From contig CM060732.1 of the NCBI GenBank assembly GCA_030704615.1, positions 65,641,053 through 65,705,052 of the forward strand: a stretch of 64,000 nucleotides of DNA, written 5' to 3'. This stretch comes from Takakia lepidozioides (taxonomy: Eukaryota > Streptophyta > Takakiopsida > Takakiales > Takakiaceae). The position numbers were made by a program, and so were the translations under genes. Below the pieces are notes generated by a model. That model worked only from the letters and a program-made list of their open reading frames with translations. It was not told where the DNA came from and ran no database searches. This document shows positions 21,590-34,105 of this stretch, in pieces; within the stretch, counting starts at the first letter, position 1, and each line of letters starts with the position of its first letter.

Positions 21590-23485
21590 CACTACAACAA
21601 ATTGCGGCTTTTACGTCTCTGTGTTATGACTGCAAATGCAGTCATGGAAGCCATTTACGACTTATTGACTCTGCAGACGTAAAGACCTAGTCAGTTGTGA
21701 CATGGCAGATATGACTCTCCAGGCTGGCTGTCACGTGGCGCCAGAGCAGCTGTGGGGGTAGTCATACACGCTGGCTTTACTGAATGACTGAACGGACAGT
21801 GTAGTCCATGTCAGCGGCTGTGCAAGAGTGGCACGTGCTCGATGCAGGAAATGACACGTGGCAGAGTGTTTAGCTCTCCATGACTGTAAACTATGACTAC
21901 GGGTGTGCTAATCCGGTTGCAACACGTGGCGCGTTGCAGTTTTTAGACGTGGTCCATCAGCAGATTGACATGTGTCATGATGGGTGTTTTTTGGGGTGTA
22001 TTGCTATTTTTTTACATATTTGTATTTCTGCCACGTGGTGTAGTACTATTGGAGAGTGAAAATAGATGTAGTCATTATTATGACTATGATAGCAGTCATG
22101 TACATGTCTATTACAACAATGAAATATAATATATAATACAAAGAGAACAAGGCAGCAAGACATAACTGCAACAAGCTGAGCAAAACCAAGAGATTGCATA
22201 CCATCTCTATTTACCAATCTATTTATCATTATCATTTTTGTTGCGATCTAAAAATACATTAAATAGTCGCATGTTCTCATGTGAATTATTTTGTCTAACT
22301 ATAACATTTTGAAAAGTGTTCACCCAGAATCTTCTAACTACTCATGTATTCCATCAATCTGCAACCCATCAAAAACGGCTTGCATGGCTTTAAGAATTAC
22401 TACAGCAAGGACATTTGTTTGTTTTCCAAGTTCTTGCATAAGATGCACCAACCAATATTGCATTGTGAGACACTCACTCGCTATACTCCAAAGCGTCCAG
22501 GGAAGGTCACTGAGCAACCTGCCAAGGCGGAAACAATTAAGAGAATTATCTAATACCATATATGAAAAACCAATGCCAGTGTTGTTTATGGTAACTTCTA
22601 TCCCATGTCCTAAACAAACCAAAGCAAAAAGGTTGGTGTGTATTGGCGAAGTCGTCAGATACTTCACAAAGAAACATGCATTAAAAATGAAACCCAGGAT
22701 GATAGGAAGGTCACTCACGTTTATACAAAGACATCTTGCCCATTGCCCAGCACCCTGCGTCACCCACACTCTATCTCTATTCCTTCAGCTATCCATGCCT
22801 CTGCACAAATCAAGCATTCATCCTTGCCGTGCTGCTAGCAGCTGACAATGACAGCCTACATTTGTTCTAGGAAACACCCAACTCAGCGTAGCACACTAGC
22901 GTTTGCTACTCTCTGAAATGTAGCAGGCATTCACCTTTCTGCCCCGGTTGACCCATCAGTGACTGGGCTCAGATAAGTATTCATTCCACAGCTTCTCCTC
23001 ATCTCTGTTACCTATTTTTTGACACTTTCTTGTTGTCACATTGGCAGTATCATGTCAAAGTCACTCCAAACTAGATTCACTCAACCAGCTAACTTGCAGA
23101 ATTGAACATGTAAATTTAGGGCCGATTCTGATAAGAGGGAAAAACAGGGTGAAAGTGTTGAAGAAGATGCCTTCATTAGCAGTGCCTGATTTTATCACTT
23201 GTGCCGCTGCTCCCAGTTGACCATCTACCCATGCAGGTTTCTTGTAGCTATTGATCCACAGGGAATCACAGGTAATCTTGTGCTTGAAATCTGGCCTTCT
23301 TGGATGAATCTGGACCCACACGAAATCCCTGCTCCTTCAGCTATCCATGCCTCTGCACAAATCATGCATACATCCTCGCCTTGCTGCTAGCAGCTGACAA
23401 TGACAGCCTAGAATTGTCAAAGCAAACACTAGCAGGGAAAACAGGGTGAAATATGTTGAAGAAGGTACCTTCATCCTTTTCTCCA

Positions 23486-23977
23486 TCATTTGCTTTCAGG
23501 TGTCCAAAGCCCCATCCCGCGCTCCTGCTCTGCACACCCTTCAAGCATCGCATTCCACGACACCACATCTAGTTCAGCCATAGTGTTGAACACTCCCTTG
23601 GCATCCTCAATGCTCCCACATTTAGCATACATGGCCACCAGAGCCATGTTCAGGATGACATCTGGTACAATTGCAGATTTGATGATGTCACCAGGGATCT
23701 CTTTGCCCTTTTCCAGGGCTGCAGACGCACTGCAAACGCACACAAACGTTATGTCGGCGGCCTTCACCCCTTCCCCCATCATTTTCTCAAAGGTTGGAGC
23801 CTCCATCCCGCACCCCAGCTGTGCATACCCAGCAAGCATCGCACTCCACGACACCACATCTCGTTCAGCCACAGTGTTGAACACTCCCTTTGCATCCTCA
23901 ATGCACCCACAATTGGCGTACATGTCCACCAGGGCAGGGGCAGTGTTCAAAAGGACATGTGGTAATTTGACAGGCAT
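23486..23977 (-). pseudogene. PPR fragment in CACTA2
   Basis: An open minus-strand frame of 163 residues made of PLS-type PPR motifs: ALVDMYANCGCIEDAKGVFN, RDVVSWSAMLAGYAQ, GKEIPGDIIKSAIVPDVILN, MYAKCGSIEDAKGVFN and DVVSWNAMLEGCAEQ. It covers about four to five repeats, lacks a targeting peptide and a tail, and is flanked by noncoding PPR-derived sequence. A near-identical copy is at 52397-51906 in CACTA3. The open frame may reflect youth of the capture and not function. Confidence 0.8.
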
Positions 23978-24769
23978 TCACCTCCTGACTTGGCTATTCC
24001 CAACCCATCCTGCCATTGGCAAGAGATTCCACAGAAACTGATAGTTGTCTGTTTGACTGTATAACTATGTATCTCTTGCTTTCTTACAGCTTGTACTGTG
24101 ACACGCGTAATGCTCTTGTTGTGTTGAATCATTTCACGCCTTCAGGTTTCAGAACAAACATTACCGTCTTTCTTTATCAGACATGTGCACCAAGACAAAA
24201 TCTCACCAAAAGATTGTTGGTGTTCAACAGTACCATACATGAAGATAACTAGCACCAAAAGGGCATATGAAGCTTATTCTGCTCTCCACTGGTATTAACT
24301 TGCACCAGGACTTTCAATGGCTGTCTTCCAGTCCACCCACAGCCCGCTGTAAATGGCTTGCAACCTACAGATTTTCAAGAGAGCTGATTACCATGAAAAT
24401 TTCAAAACTGGCTTTACAAACCTAATAATTCAAGCATAATCAGCATTCAAGCTAAGGAAGCTTTACAAGCATCGTGTTGCGAGTAAAGCCTTGGCAATGT
24501 CACCAGGAAATCCCTGGCTGAATGGATGACACTGAAATAATGGAGCTTGAAATCCGGCCCTCTTGGACGAATTTGGGCCCACACTCTATCCCTGCTCCTT
24601 CAGCTATCTATGCCTCTGCACAAAATCCTTCAGCTATCTATGCATACATCCTTGCCTTCCTGCTAGCAGCTGACAATGACAGCCTAGAATTGTTCCAGCA
24701 AACACCCCCAACCCTACTTATCAACGAGCAATGAGCTAACTTACAAAATTCAATATGCATCTCAGGGCG

Positions 24770-25620
24770 TCTGATGAGAGGGCAAAACATGCTGAAATAG
24801 GTCGAAGAAGAAGGTGCCCTCACCACACTGTCCTTGACCTTGTGTGTGATGCTTGTGTCTGTAGTCAGGTAATGTCGGATTGGTCAGTGAGAACCTGCAC
24901 CACGGTGCAGCTGAGCAGGCAGACTTTGAAACACGGTCTGCTAAGACCAAGCTGACTCTCCCAAGAACCTTGTAAACATCAGGAAGAATATCAAATCATG
25001 GTACTAACAGGAGCCGACAACCCACATTTGCAGGATGGACAAAATTCTGCACATCATACATTAAAAAAAAACCACACCTTGCGATTGCGGTCGCACCCTC
25101 GTGAAGGATCTTAAAAAAACTCATGCCAGCTCTGCTCCATGATTCAAATTGAGGGCCGAGTCTGATGAGAGGGCAAAATAGGCTGAAATAGGTCGAAGAA
25201 GAAGGTGCCCTCACCACATTGTCCTCGACCTTGTGTCATGACCCATGGAGGATTTGACTGAACATGAACCCAAGATGACCTCTAGTGTGTGCTGCTTGTG
25301 TCTGTAGTTAGGTAATGTCGGATTGGTCAGTGAGAACCACCACGGTGCAGCTGAGTGGGCAGAGATTGAAACACGGCCTACTAAGACCAAGCTAACTCTC
25401 CCAAGAACCTTGTAAACATCAGGAAGAATACCAAATCATGGTACTAACAGGAGCCAACAACCCACATTTGCAGGATAGACAAACTTCTTCACATCGTACA
25501 TTAAGAAAAAGCCACACCTTGCGATTGCGGTTGTCCCACCATCGTGAAGGATCTTTTAGAAACTCATGCCAGCTCTGCTCCGTGCTGTAAAATCAGGGCC
25601 GAGCGGGTAGAGATTGAAAC
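24770..25620. repeat. Tandem repeat of about 390 bp in CACTA2 right arm
   Basis: Two long direct copies start near 24770 and 25157 (GATGAGAGGGCAAAA, then TAGGTCGAAGAAGAAGGTGCC, then AACACGG(T/C)CT(G/A)CTAAGACCAAGCT). A third partial copy begins near 25580. Similar text in inverted orientation occurs in CACTA1 at 6640-6890. Confidence 0.8.
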
Positions 25621-26574
25621 ACGGCCTGCTAAGACGAAGCTGACTCTCCCAAGAACGGCGGGCTCCCAGCCGAAACCTCCTCGCACACATACCCTAGCGT
25701 TTCTAGGGTTGCTTGCTCCAGATGCGAAGGTTGATCCAACTGCGGGCCTCCCATGCATGTTTGCCCTCTCTCCCGCTCGCTCGCTCTAAGTCCCAACCCT
25801 CTCTCTCTCTCCCTCCCGCTCGCTCTAAGTCTGTTCACGCTACCGTGATGGGCAACTTTTTAAGTTTGTTAACCTTTTTGTAAACCCTAAAAGCCCATTT
25901 TTGATTTTTTTTCTTTTTTTTATTTTCTTAAAGGAAACCACAAGCCCTTGAGGAGGGGAAAAATTCACCCGCCTTCATTTATGGGCCATAAGACCTACAG
26001 GACGATCAACGTCAAAACATGCCGTCTCGAACAATCCCACACACGGGATAAGGGCAGCGGGTTTGAACCCCAAACCACAAGGGCGACACACTGTGCACTT
26101 ACCAGCCGATGTGATTTTTTTTAAATCTCTGTTTTTTTTGGGTTTTTTTAAATTCATTCTAGTGGTAAGAGTCTCTGTTTTTTTAAGATATAAATACTCA
26201 TATATTATATATATAACCAGAAAAGCATGTGTCGACACGTGTAGTCATGTAGTGATTCATCCATGTGATGATCTGGCATAATGCATTAGAGTGAGAGTCA
26301 TGAAGTCATATGTCTGTCTTGCAATATGCACACGTCATTCCAGTGTAGCCATGACCGTGACTGGTAGTCATATCTGCCATGCCAATATTCGTGGTCAAAC
26401 ATGTTTGACCTGTGTTGCGCAGAGTCCGAAGCCATGCAGTCGCATATACGCCTTCTCCAGACCTGCATTATGACTTCAAAAGCATTTTATGACTGCAAAT
26501 GGCATTTCTGCCACAAATCTGACATGACTGCGCACCCATGGGAGTCATAAAAGCCGCAATCTGTTGTAGTGGAG

Positions 26575-27077
26575 ACCCCACCAAGCCTTCTATGTCGCCC
26601 ACAAGCCCATCATCACATCCCATGGAACCCGTCCCCTCAAACACAGGTTGCCATGATACAGACATCGCGAAAAACACAAAAAACAGTAAACACAATTCGA
26701 TTGGACCAGCCTGCAATGTGGCTCCCCGGTCAAGATACTGCAACTTGCACTTGCAATGCCGCAAATGAAGACAACGGAATACAGCAGCAGGTCCAAGTCG
26801 AGAAAGTGCGCAATACAAAGATACAGTGCAGCCAGGCCGTGTGCAAGTGCAGAATGTTCACTGTCACCTGTGGGCTAGGCAGTGGAGCGAGGGAACACAG
26901 TACAAATCGAGCAAGGGAACATGTAAGAATGGGAAGGAAACACGAAAACATAGCAGGACAGATACTGATGAGTGAACGAGGAGAGGAACGCAATATGTAC
27001 GACTTGTGCAAAGTGCTAGAGTCACACAGGGCAAGGTGGCGGGGAAGAGGGAGGTCGTGGCGGGAAAATTGAAACTT
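26575..27077. other. Unassigned DNA between CACTA2 and MULE2
   Basis: About 500 bp lie between the two insertions. The minus strand is open over roughly 26818-26575 but no motif was recognised. It is the right-hand continuation of the locus ending at 21589, and it is cut again at 27086 by MULE2. Confidence 0.35.
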
Positions 27078-27086
27078 CGTTTTCAC

Positions 27087-27215
27087 GAGGTTTACTATTT
27101 CATGAGCAGAAACCATGAGCCATGAGCCATGAGCCGCATGAGCCATGAGCCATGAGCCGCATGAGCCGCATGAGCGGTGAGCCGAAGTCTAAGATACGCG
27201 GATTTCATGAGCGGA
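27087..27215. repeat. MULE2 left terminus with CATGAGCC repeats
   Basis: About nine CATGAGC(C/CG) units follow the terminal repeat. The mirror array is at 42475-42554. The unit contains the palindrome GCTCATGAGC in the first copy. Confidence 0.9.
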
Positions 27216-27962
27216 CTCCTCCAAATTTGGAAATGCGGCAGATTAAACAAGTATTAAAATAATAGTTTTTTTTATTTGACCTTGCCGTTTTTGGACGTTC
27301 CAGATCATGTAATGCGGCGAAGATATGTCGTCAGTAACAAGTCCGCTCATGGTTTTTTAGATCCGCTCATGGAAATAAGTGACCGTGCAACGGGAAATCC
27401 AGTATACCACTGCAAAAGGACGTCGCATACTGGCCTGTATAGAGTATTCCGCGGTTTTACATGCCTTAACATTGGAATGAAGCTGACCCTTTTGCCGCGA
27501 TTGAACCAATGGAGTCTGCACCAATACAGTCTGCAGTACTTCACAATTCTGTCTTCTTCGGGTATTCGGCGGGAAAGGTTTGCAACTGAACTGGGAAATA
27601 GGGTGCCGCATTAGGGTTCGCACGTGCGAAATTTCGGAGCGGTTTGGTGTTGGCGAAGGCCGCCTCTGGGGGTACCTACGACGATACTTGGAAATGCGGC
27701 GCCGCATTTCCTTGTCGGAGGTCGAATGAGGAAAGCAAGTTTTCGGAAAGCAGAAAAACATGAACCCTCCAACATACAAAAATACATGCACGTGGAAACA
27801 AGTGAACGATATAGTAATATCTTAGTTCGAGCAAAACAGGTTACTGGTAGGCAAGACATATGTCGGACCTTTCTGTGGCCAGAGTCTGAGGTACTGGCAG
27901 CAGTACAGTTCTACTATCCGAAAAGGATGGGCGTACCATTGTATGGGGACCGCAAGCCAAGC

Positions 27963-30900
27963 TCACTGGTCCCCTGGATCCATATTCAGAAGAGTGTGAA
28001 CCTCCTGGGGGCTCAACCCTGGTGCATGTATGAAGTGATGAGTTGTGGAATTACAACGGAGTCTCTTTAGGTACACGTAGTACAAATGCTTGCAAGGGCA
28101 GTATGATGCCCCCTTGTTCGCCATGATCTGGAAGTCGGTGCAATTGCAGGTGGGTAATTCTGAAATGGTGATGGTGTACACCTCATTGCGAACAGCTGAG
28201 CCCGCCGTGGCCATCTGATACACACGCCCGAATCCTGGTGGGGGCACTTCTGTCGAGCTCTGGATTGTACAGTTCATCCGAAGTGCATTCCCCATCCTTG
28301 TCTCGTTCACTTTTGAGGGAGGTCGCCGCCTCTTCGGTTTCCCCCAACGGTGTGTAGGATGCTTAGAGCTGTCGTGTCCCATTGTTCTTGCTCTCACAGG
28401 GGTCGGTGGTGGAGGCTGTGGAAGCGGAAATGGTTCTCTGGGGACGTCAGTGCGCTGCACCATCCGAAATCCTGCGGCGGTAAGGGCGTCGGCCTCAACC
28501 TGACTCAGATCGCAGCCTGGTTCCACCGGCCACACCGGGGGAGCCTCTGGCATTGTTTGTATGCCGTACTTGGGCTTTCCATACACGCAAGTCATAATGT
28601 CGTGCCTGCAGAACCAGAACTGGGTGGTTGTCGCCTCCGCAAACTTTGCATGGACAAATCTTCCTGTAAAAGTAGGAGCAGGGACAGCCCCATCTGGATT
28701 CCTCCTTATCATCTCTAAACAACGTTGCCGTGTATCCACACGAATTGCGGAACACCTTCCTCGAAACGACGGCTTTGTGCGAGCAATTCTCCACTGTGAT
28801 GCAGACACAGTCGTCTCCACAATGGCTTGGCCATACTGCATAACAGCGGGCGGAATCTGGGGCAAGGGAGCGGTGGGAATTTTTTGCACGAAATCCCCGG
28901 TTGAAGGCGACGGCGATCTGGAATTTCTTGGGCTTCCACTGCTGGAAGACACATTGTGCGGCAACATGACGGGACCTCGAGGTGCTGTCCGAATGTTCCT
29001 GTCGGATCTCCAGGAATCCTCTTCGCACCCGGGTTCCTCTTCAATCCTCCGCCTGACAGGGCGAGTCCGGACGTCCCCCTCTAGGTGTTCACCTCTGCGG
29101 TGCAGAGGCGTCCCTTTGATCTTCTCTCGCAATGCTGTCGCCCATTTCACTGGATTCTTGGACCTCGAAGCTGTTCGTACCAACAATTCCTCCCTGTCCG
29201 GCCCAAAGCCCCATTGTTTGCCGCTCAGGAACTTGTAGTACGTGGCTTGCTGCATGATTGCTCTGTCGATGTCCTCCGTTGTGGCCGTCACTACGTCCAC
29301 CAGATGTGCGGCAGAAGACGCTCGCCAGGAGGAGTGGACCGATTCTGCCATATTCGTGTTCGGCATGTCCGTGTCGGAATCCAAGCACCGCTCCTAGAAG
29401 GACACAAACAATGGTGAGGGACCAATCGAAATGTCCGTAACAGAAAGACAAATGAACGAAATTGACAGCAGCCTACCTCCCGCATGTACTGTCCGAACTG
29501 TCGATACCGAAAATGCCACCACCCCAACCAGCTGTGCAATGCTCCCAGATTGGTTGTCTCCACTGCACCTGACGTGTTCCACCAAGCCTCGATGATAGCA
29601 AACTTAACCTCCGCGTCATCAAATGTGGGTGCATCCTTCCACGCCGTACAAAGGACACGGTGTTCAGCCTGGAATGAGCTAGCAACAAATTTGGTAGTGT
29701 AGTGGGATAGACTCTGCATCCAATGGAATCCACAGGATCTCTCTTTCCCCTCCATTGGAACATTGGGGTCCTCACCGTACACACGCCGCACCGCTGCCCA
29801 GTTGGCCTGAGCGTTGTCTGCCATGAATCCCCTGAAATTGGGCTCTGGCAATCCCGCCCTTGCCATCTGCTCGTTTATGCCCTCCCACAGATGCATCTCG
29901 GACTGTGTGTCCTCCCCTTTCATCTCGCAGATTGCAATCGTCATGAGCCTCTTGGAGTGATAGTCATAAACATGCGCACCCATAGTCACCCACTGATGGT
30001 TTGTAATTCGCTTGATGTGATCAAACATCACCCAAGCATTCGACAAGTTTCCAGTTGTCATGCGAGTGACCAAGTCGACTCCACTCCCAGGCCCACACGT
30101 CGACATTTTGAAAATGTAACAACGATCGGATTCGCTGCCTTGCCCTGGAAACCTGCTACCTTGGATGTAGTCATATCCAGTCATTCGTTTCACCTCCAGG
30201 ATTGAGTACATGTCCGACCCCCTGCCGAACTCCTGCTTGCAAGATACGATGTGATTCCGCACATTCGGACTACAAACGTGCGAGACGGACTCCAAGAGGT
30301 CACGCATCTCGTCTTCGGTCAAGGGCTCTCGGTCGGAACCATCTTCAGACATGATTTTGCCAAGAGCAATCTTGTGGGCTGCCTTCAGCTGAATCTGCTT
30401 TGGTCTGGCTCCGGGGCTCAATTTCACCTCCTCTTTTATGATGTCGTGTGCTTCCTGCACAGCCTCACGCATGTTGCCTCTCGCCAAGGGGTGGCAGTGG
30501 ACCCCAACGTGTATGCAAGCTCTAGTCAAGTCCGGGAGCAAATGGATTACGTAATATTGCTTGGCTCTGCACATGGACATGCACGTCGGTGGTTCTTTGC
30601 AATGTGCACACTTGAAAGAACCCGCAGGAGCTTGGCTGGAGACAATGAATGGATGATGCGTTGTGCCAGTCCAATCCGTCTCGTTTCTCCGCCCTCCTTT
30701 GGAGAGAAAGTGGAAGCAGGTGGGATTGAGGCACCTCAGCTTCCCCGCACAGAGGACATATCGTACACGAACACCATCAGCAATTTTCGTGCTACTGGTC
30801 TTCGTCACACACCAGGGGTGTCCGTCATGCTTTCGATCCATGTCTGTTAACATCCCGGAGGCTTTCTTTGACGAAGAAACAGGTGGAAACTCGAAGATGA

Positions 30901-31570
30901 CATTGCCATCGACTTCGGGAGGCAGAAAAGTTACCTTTCTGACTGGGAATTTGGCATAGTCGAGAGCAGCCAGCTCGGAGCGAGAACCATCGAGGTGATG
31001 TTGTCGTAGGAGCTGCACAATGGACCGGGTTGGAGTTATGCTCGAGGGCACATGCGTAGCACCTACAGAGACGTCCATGCCGGATTTGAACGACCGTGTG
31101 GAGGACATGGGTACCTCAATGCAATCATCTTCCTCGTCGGAAATGTCGAATACGTCCACACGAGAAGCTATGGAGGGTCTTGACGGTCCAGGTCGGGAAT
31201 GATTATCGTTGCATACCTCTCTGTTGGCAGTGGCCGCCTCTCGGTTTCCGGACTCCTTTGTGGATGGTGTGGGCAGCGACTGATTCGGAAAGGGAATGGG
31301 CATTCCCACAGCTCGGTACAGGATGGTGTCTGACGGGGGAACGTGCCATTCGATTCCGCAACCTCCGTCGTTACCTAGCACGACAATGGTCTCGTCAACC
31401 TGTCCAGGAACATCCTTCCTTTCTTCTTCCAAATAAACTGTGCCCGGTTTGAGCTTGAATTTGGAACAAAGGTAAGTTTCAGTCACTCTGCAAAGTCCTC
31501 CCTCGTTTGGGATCCAGGCTCTCCCAAGTTGCGGAGGACAGCAAACTATAGCGTAGGAATTCGGAGCCAT
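27963..31570 (-). CDS. MULE2 transposase (MULE domain, SWIM zinc finger)
   Basis: DDE transposase expected to cut and insert the element at its terminal repeats. Two exons: 31570-29477 and 29393-27963, split by an intron with GTAGGC donor and TTCTAG acceptor. The start at 31570 (MAPNSYAIV) is chosen over an upstream Met at 31786 because the upstream part looks non-coding. Domains in order are an acidic N-terminus; a Cys/His-rich region (RCLNPTCFHF, FKCAHCKEPPTC, CRAKQYYVIHLL) like a WRKY/GCM-type zinc finger; a MULE core with YDYHSKRLMTIAIC and GFMADNAQANWAAVRRVYG followed by CGFHWMQSL; WHFRYRQFGQYM; and a C-terminal SWIM finger with CNC and CPCKHLYY ligands. The same intron site is used in the MULE3 transposase at 55943/56064. 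The frame is unbroken, so it is probably functional. Which acidic residues form the DDE triad was not resolved. Confidence 0.88.
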
Positions 31571-31989
31571 CGAACACCGCACGGAGTTGGCAAGTGCGAG
31601 GTTCAGTATAGCGACAGACCAAGGCTCACAGGCACCATCTAAGTGGATCTGCGGAGTCCATCGACGATTGGAAGTCGCACATTGAAGTGGAAAGTATTGT
31701 TTCAAGCTACATGCATGAAGGTGGGAGGTTTGATTCCATAGCCAGTGAGTATGACAATGATGGCCGATTCGGCGACGAAATAACATCTCCTGACAGTTTC
31801 TCCTGAGGGTGGATCCAGCAGTATTCTCGGTGCAGACAGGAACGTTCGCACTGACAAGTGCCAGGACTGCTGGTTAAAACGGTCAGACAACCAAGTTGTG
31901 CTCATCAAGACTGGCCGCAATTGTGTTGTTTCGGAACAATGCAACCCATTGAGGTTCCAGATTTCCCGTCCCGAGTGATTCTTTCGATT

Positions 31990-33770
31990 GCTGGTGGACG
32001 GAAATACGGCGCCGCATTTCCGTATTGCATCTTGGTCATGCACCAGAGCGACGGAAATGCGGCACCGAGTTTCCGTCCGGGGGAAACCTTTATACTCTCC
32101 AGAACGGAAATGCGGTAACGCATTTCCATCCAGCAAGCACGGTATGTGAAGGTGGAACGGAAATGCGGTACCGCATTTCCGTTCTGATTGAGATTTATGA
32201 ACAACGGGAACAGAAATGCGGCACCGCATTTCCGTCCGAGTCGCACTTTTCCGACATTTCAGAACGGAAATGCGGCGCCGCATTTCCATTTTGTATCTGA
32301 TGCATGGAGCTGAGGGATAGAAATGCTGCAGCACATTTCCGTCCTTAAAAGACATTCATACTCTCCAGAACGGAAATGCGGTACCGCATTTTCATTCAAC
32401 AAGCACGGTATGTGAAGGTGGAACGGAAATGCGGTACCGCATTTTCATTCAACAAGCACGGTATGTGAAGGTGGAACGGAAATGCGGTACCGCATTTCCG
32501 TTCTGATTGAGATTATGAACAACGGGAACAGAAATGCGGCACCGCATTTCCGTCCGAGTCGCACTTTCCGACATTCCAGAACGGAAATGCGGCGCCGCAT
32601 TTCCATTTTGTATCTGATGCATGGAGCCGAGTGCGATTCCGACAGCTTCATACAGCGCAATTCCGACCGCTTGAGACATTCATACTATCCAGAACGGAAA
32701 TGCGGCACCGCATTTCCGTTCTGACTGAAAATCGTGAACCATCTGAACTGAAATGCGGCACCGTATTTCCATCCGAGTCGCACCTACCAACATTCCAGAA
32801 CGGAAATGCGGTACCGCATTTCCGTTCTGACTGAAAATCGTGAACCATCGGAACTGAAATGCGGCAGCGCATTTCCATCCGAGTCGCACCTCCCAACATT
32901 CCAGAACGGAATGTATTAGATTCAAAAGGGAAATGCGGCACCGCATTTCCGTTCTGATGAAATATCCTGAAACATCGGAACTGAAATGCGGTACCGCATT
33001 TCCGTCGGAGTCGCACCTTCCGACATTCCAAAACGGAAATGCGGCGCCGCATTTCCGTTTTGTATGTGAGGCATGGAGCTGTGGAACGAAAATGCGGCAC
33101 AACATTTCCGCCAGCGTCAGACGTTAATACTCTACAGAACGGAAATGCGGTACCGCATTTCCATTCTGACTGAAAATCGTGCGCAACGGGAACAGAAATG
33201 CGGCACCGCATTTCCGTTCGAGTCGCACCTTCCGACATTCTAGAACGGAAATGCGGCGCCGCATTTCCGTTTTGTATATTGGGCCTGGAGCTGTGCTACG
33301 GAAATGTGTTGCCGCATTTCCATCCATGTGAGACCTTCAAACTTTCCAGACCGGAAATGCGGCACCGCATTTCTGTCCAGGTGAGACCTCTATACTTTCC
33401 CGAACGGAAATGTGGCACGGCATTTCCATTCATCAACTAACGTATGTGAAGTGGGAACGGAAATGCGGTACCGCATTTCCGTTCACATTGAAAATCATGA
33501 ACCACGGGAACTGAAATGTTGTGCCTCATTCCCGTCCCAATCGCACCTTTCGACATTCCAGAACGGAAATGCGGCGCCGCATTTCCCTTTTGAATCTCAT
33601 ACATGGAGCTGTGGGACGGAAATGCGGCACCGTATTTCCGTTCAACAACTAAGGTATGTGAAGGTGGAACGGAAATGCGGTGCCGCATTTTCTTCCAACA
33701 AGTACGGATGTGTAGCTTCGTGATGGTACTTAACGGAAATGCGGCGCCGCATTCGCATTTTCGCTCCAAC
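31990..33770. repeat. Major palindrome array of MULE2, AAATGCGGCGCCGCATTT, about 53-bp period, about 32 sites
   Basis: The palindromes have central GGCGCC, GGTACC or GGCACC. Centres in the first part are 32012.5, 32063.5, 32116.5, 32169.5, 32222.5, 32276.5, 32328.5, 32382.5, 32435.5, 32488.5, 32540.5 and 32593.5. After one degenerate unit they continue at 32706.5, 32759.5, 32812.5 and 32865.5, and go on to about 33745. Spacing is 51-54 bp, mostly 53. Spacers recur in a set order (GAGTCGCAC...CGACATTCCAG; TGATGCATGGAGCTG; CTGAAAATCGTGAACC), giving a higher-order unit of about 159 bp. The array fills the region between the divergent transposase and ParB/methyltransferase-like genes, so it also occupies their shared upstream region. 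Confidence 0.96.
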
Positions 33771-34105
33771 TCATCAGACGCTGGGACGGAAATGCCTTGA
33801 AATGTGAACACGTGGAGCAACGGAATTGCTGCACATGTCGGCACTCTATCTGACTGAAGGGGCATGAGGCGGCGCGGCCTGACCGTTGGATAATGATGTT
33901 TGTTTTTCGGACGGCAGGCGTACCCTGAACGATTCGAATTTCGTAATGACGCAAACTCCACGAGGAGACACTTTCGTCCAACCCTTTCGAACCCAAGTGG
34001 TGCATCACCGCCGTTTCATCTACTTTTGTCGTGTCTCCTCAGTCACCCCTCTCGCGCCCTTTCCATCTGCACTCTTTGCCCCTTTTCCCTCTCTCTGTTC
34101 TTCTT

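Larger units (their letters stand above)
21590..26571. mobile_element. CACTA2: CACTA transposon with minus-strand PPR fragment
   Basis: The left end is CACTACAACAAATTGCGGC and the right end is GCCGCAATCTGTTGTAGTG, an almost perfect inverted repeat of about 19 bp. The trinucleotide GAG is duplicated at 21587-21589 and 26572-26574. Subterminal AGTCAT/ATGACT motifs cluster in 21620-22110 and 26235-26550. There is no transposase. It contains a PPR fragment (23977-23486), three copies of a block of about 90 bp (22785, 23328 and 24590; CTCCTTCAGCTATC followed by GCTAGCAGCTGACAATGACA), and a tandemly repeated right arm (24770-25620). The same block appears inverted in CACTA1 at 18855-18965, so the two elements share cargo. 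Confidence 0.9.

Noticed and set aside
26040-26110. A true tRNA gene
   Set aside because: Only a B-box-like motif is present; no acceptor or anticodon stem could be drawn.
28350-29440. Plus-strand frames opposite the MULE2 transposase
   Set aside because: Shadow of the SWIM-containing exon.
32445-33440. Overlapping open frames on both strands through the palindrome array (MRHRISV/AAPHFRS-type repeats)
   Set aside because: They arise from translating the palindrome in several frames and have no independent coding signal.
31990-33770. Repeat-spacer array as a CRISPR
   Set aside because: The repeated units are dyad-symmetric and variable, the spacers are themselves repeated in a set order, and the DNA is eukaryotic transposon sequence.
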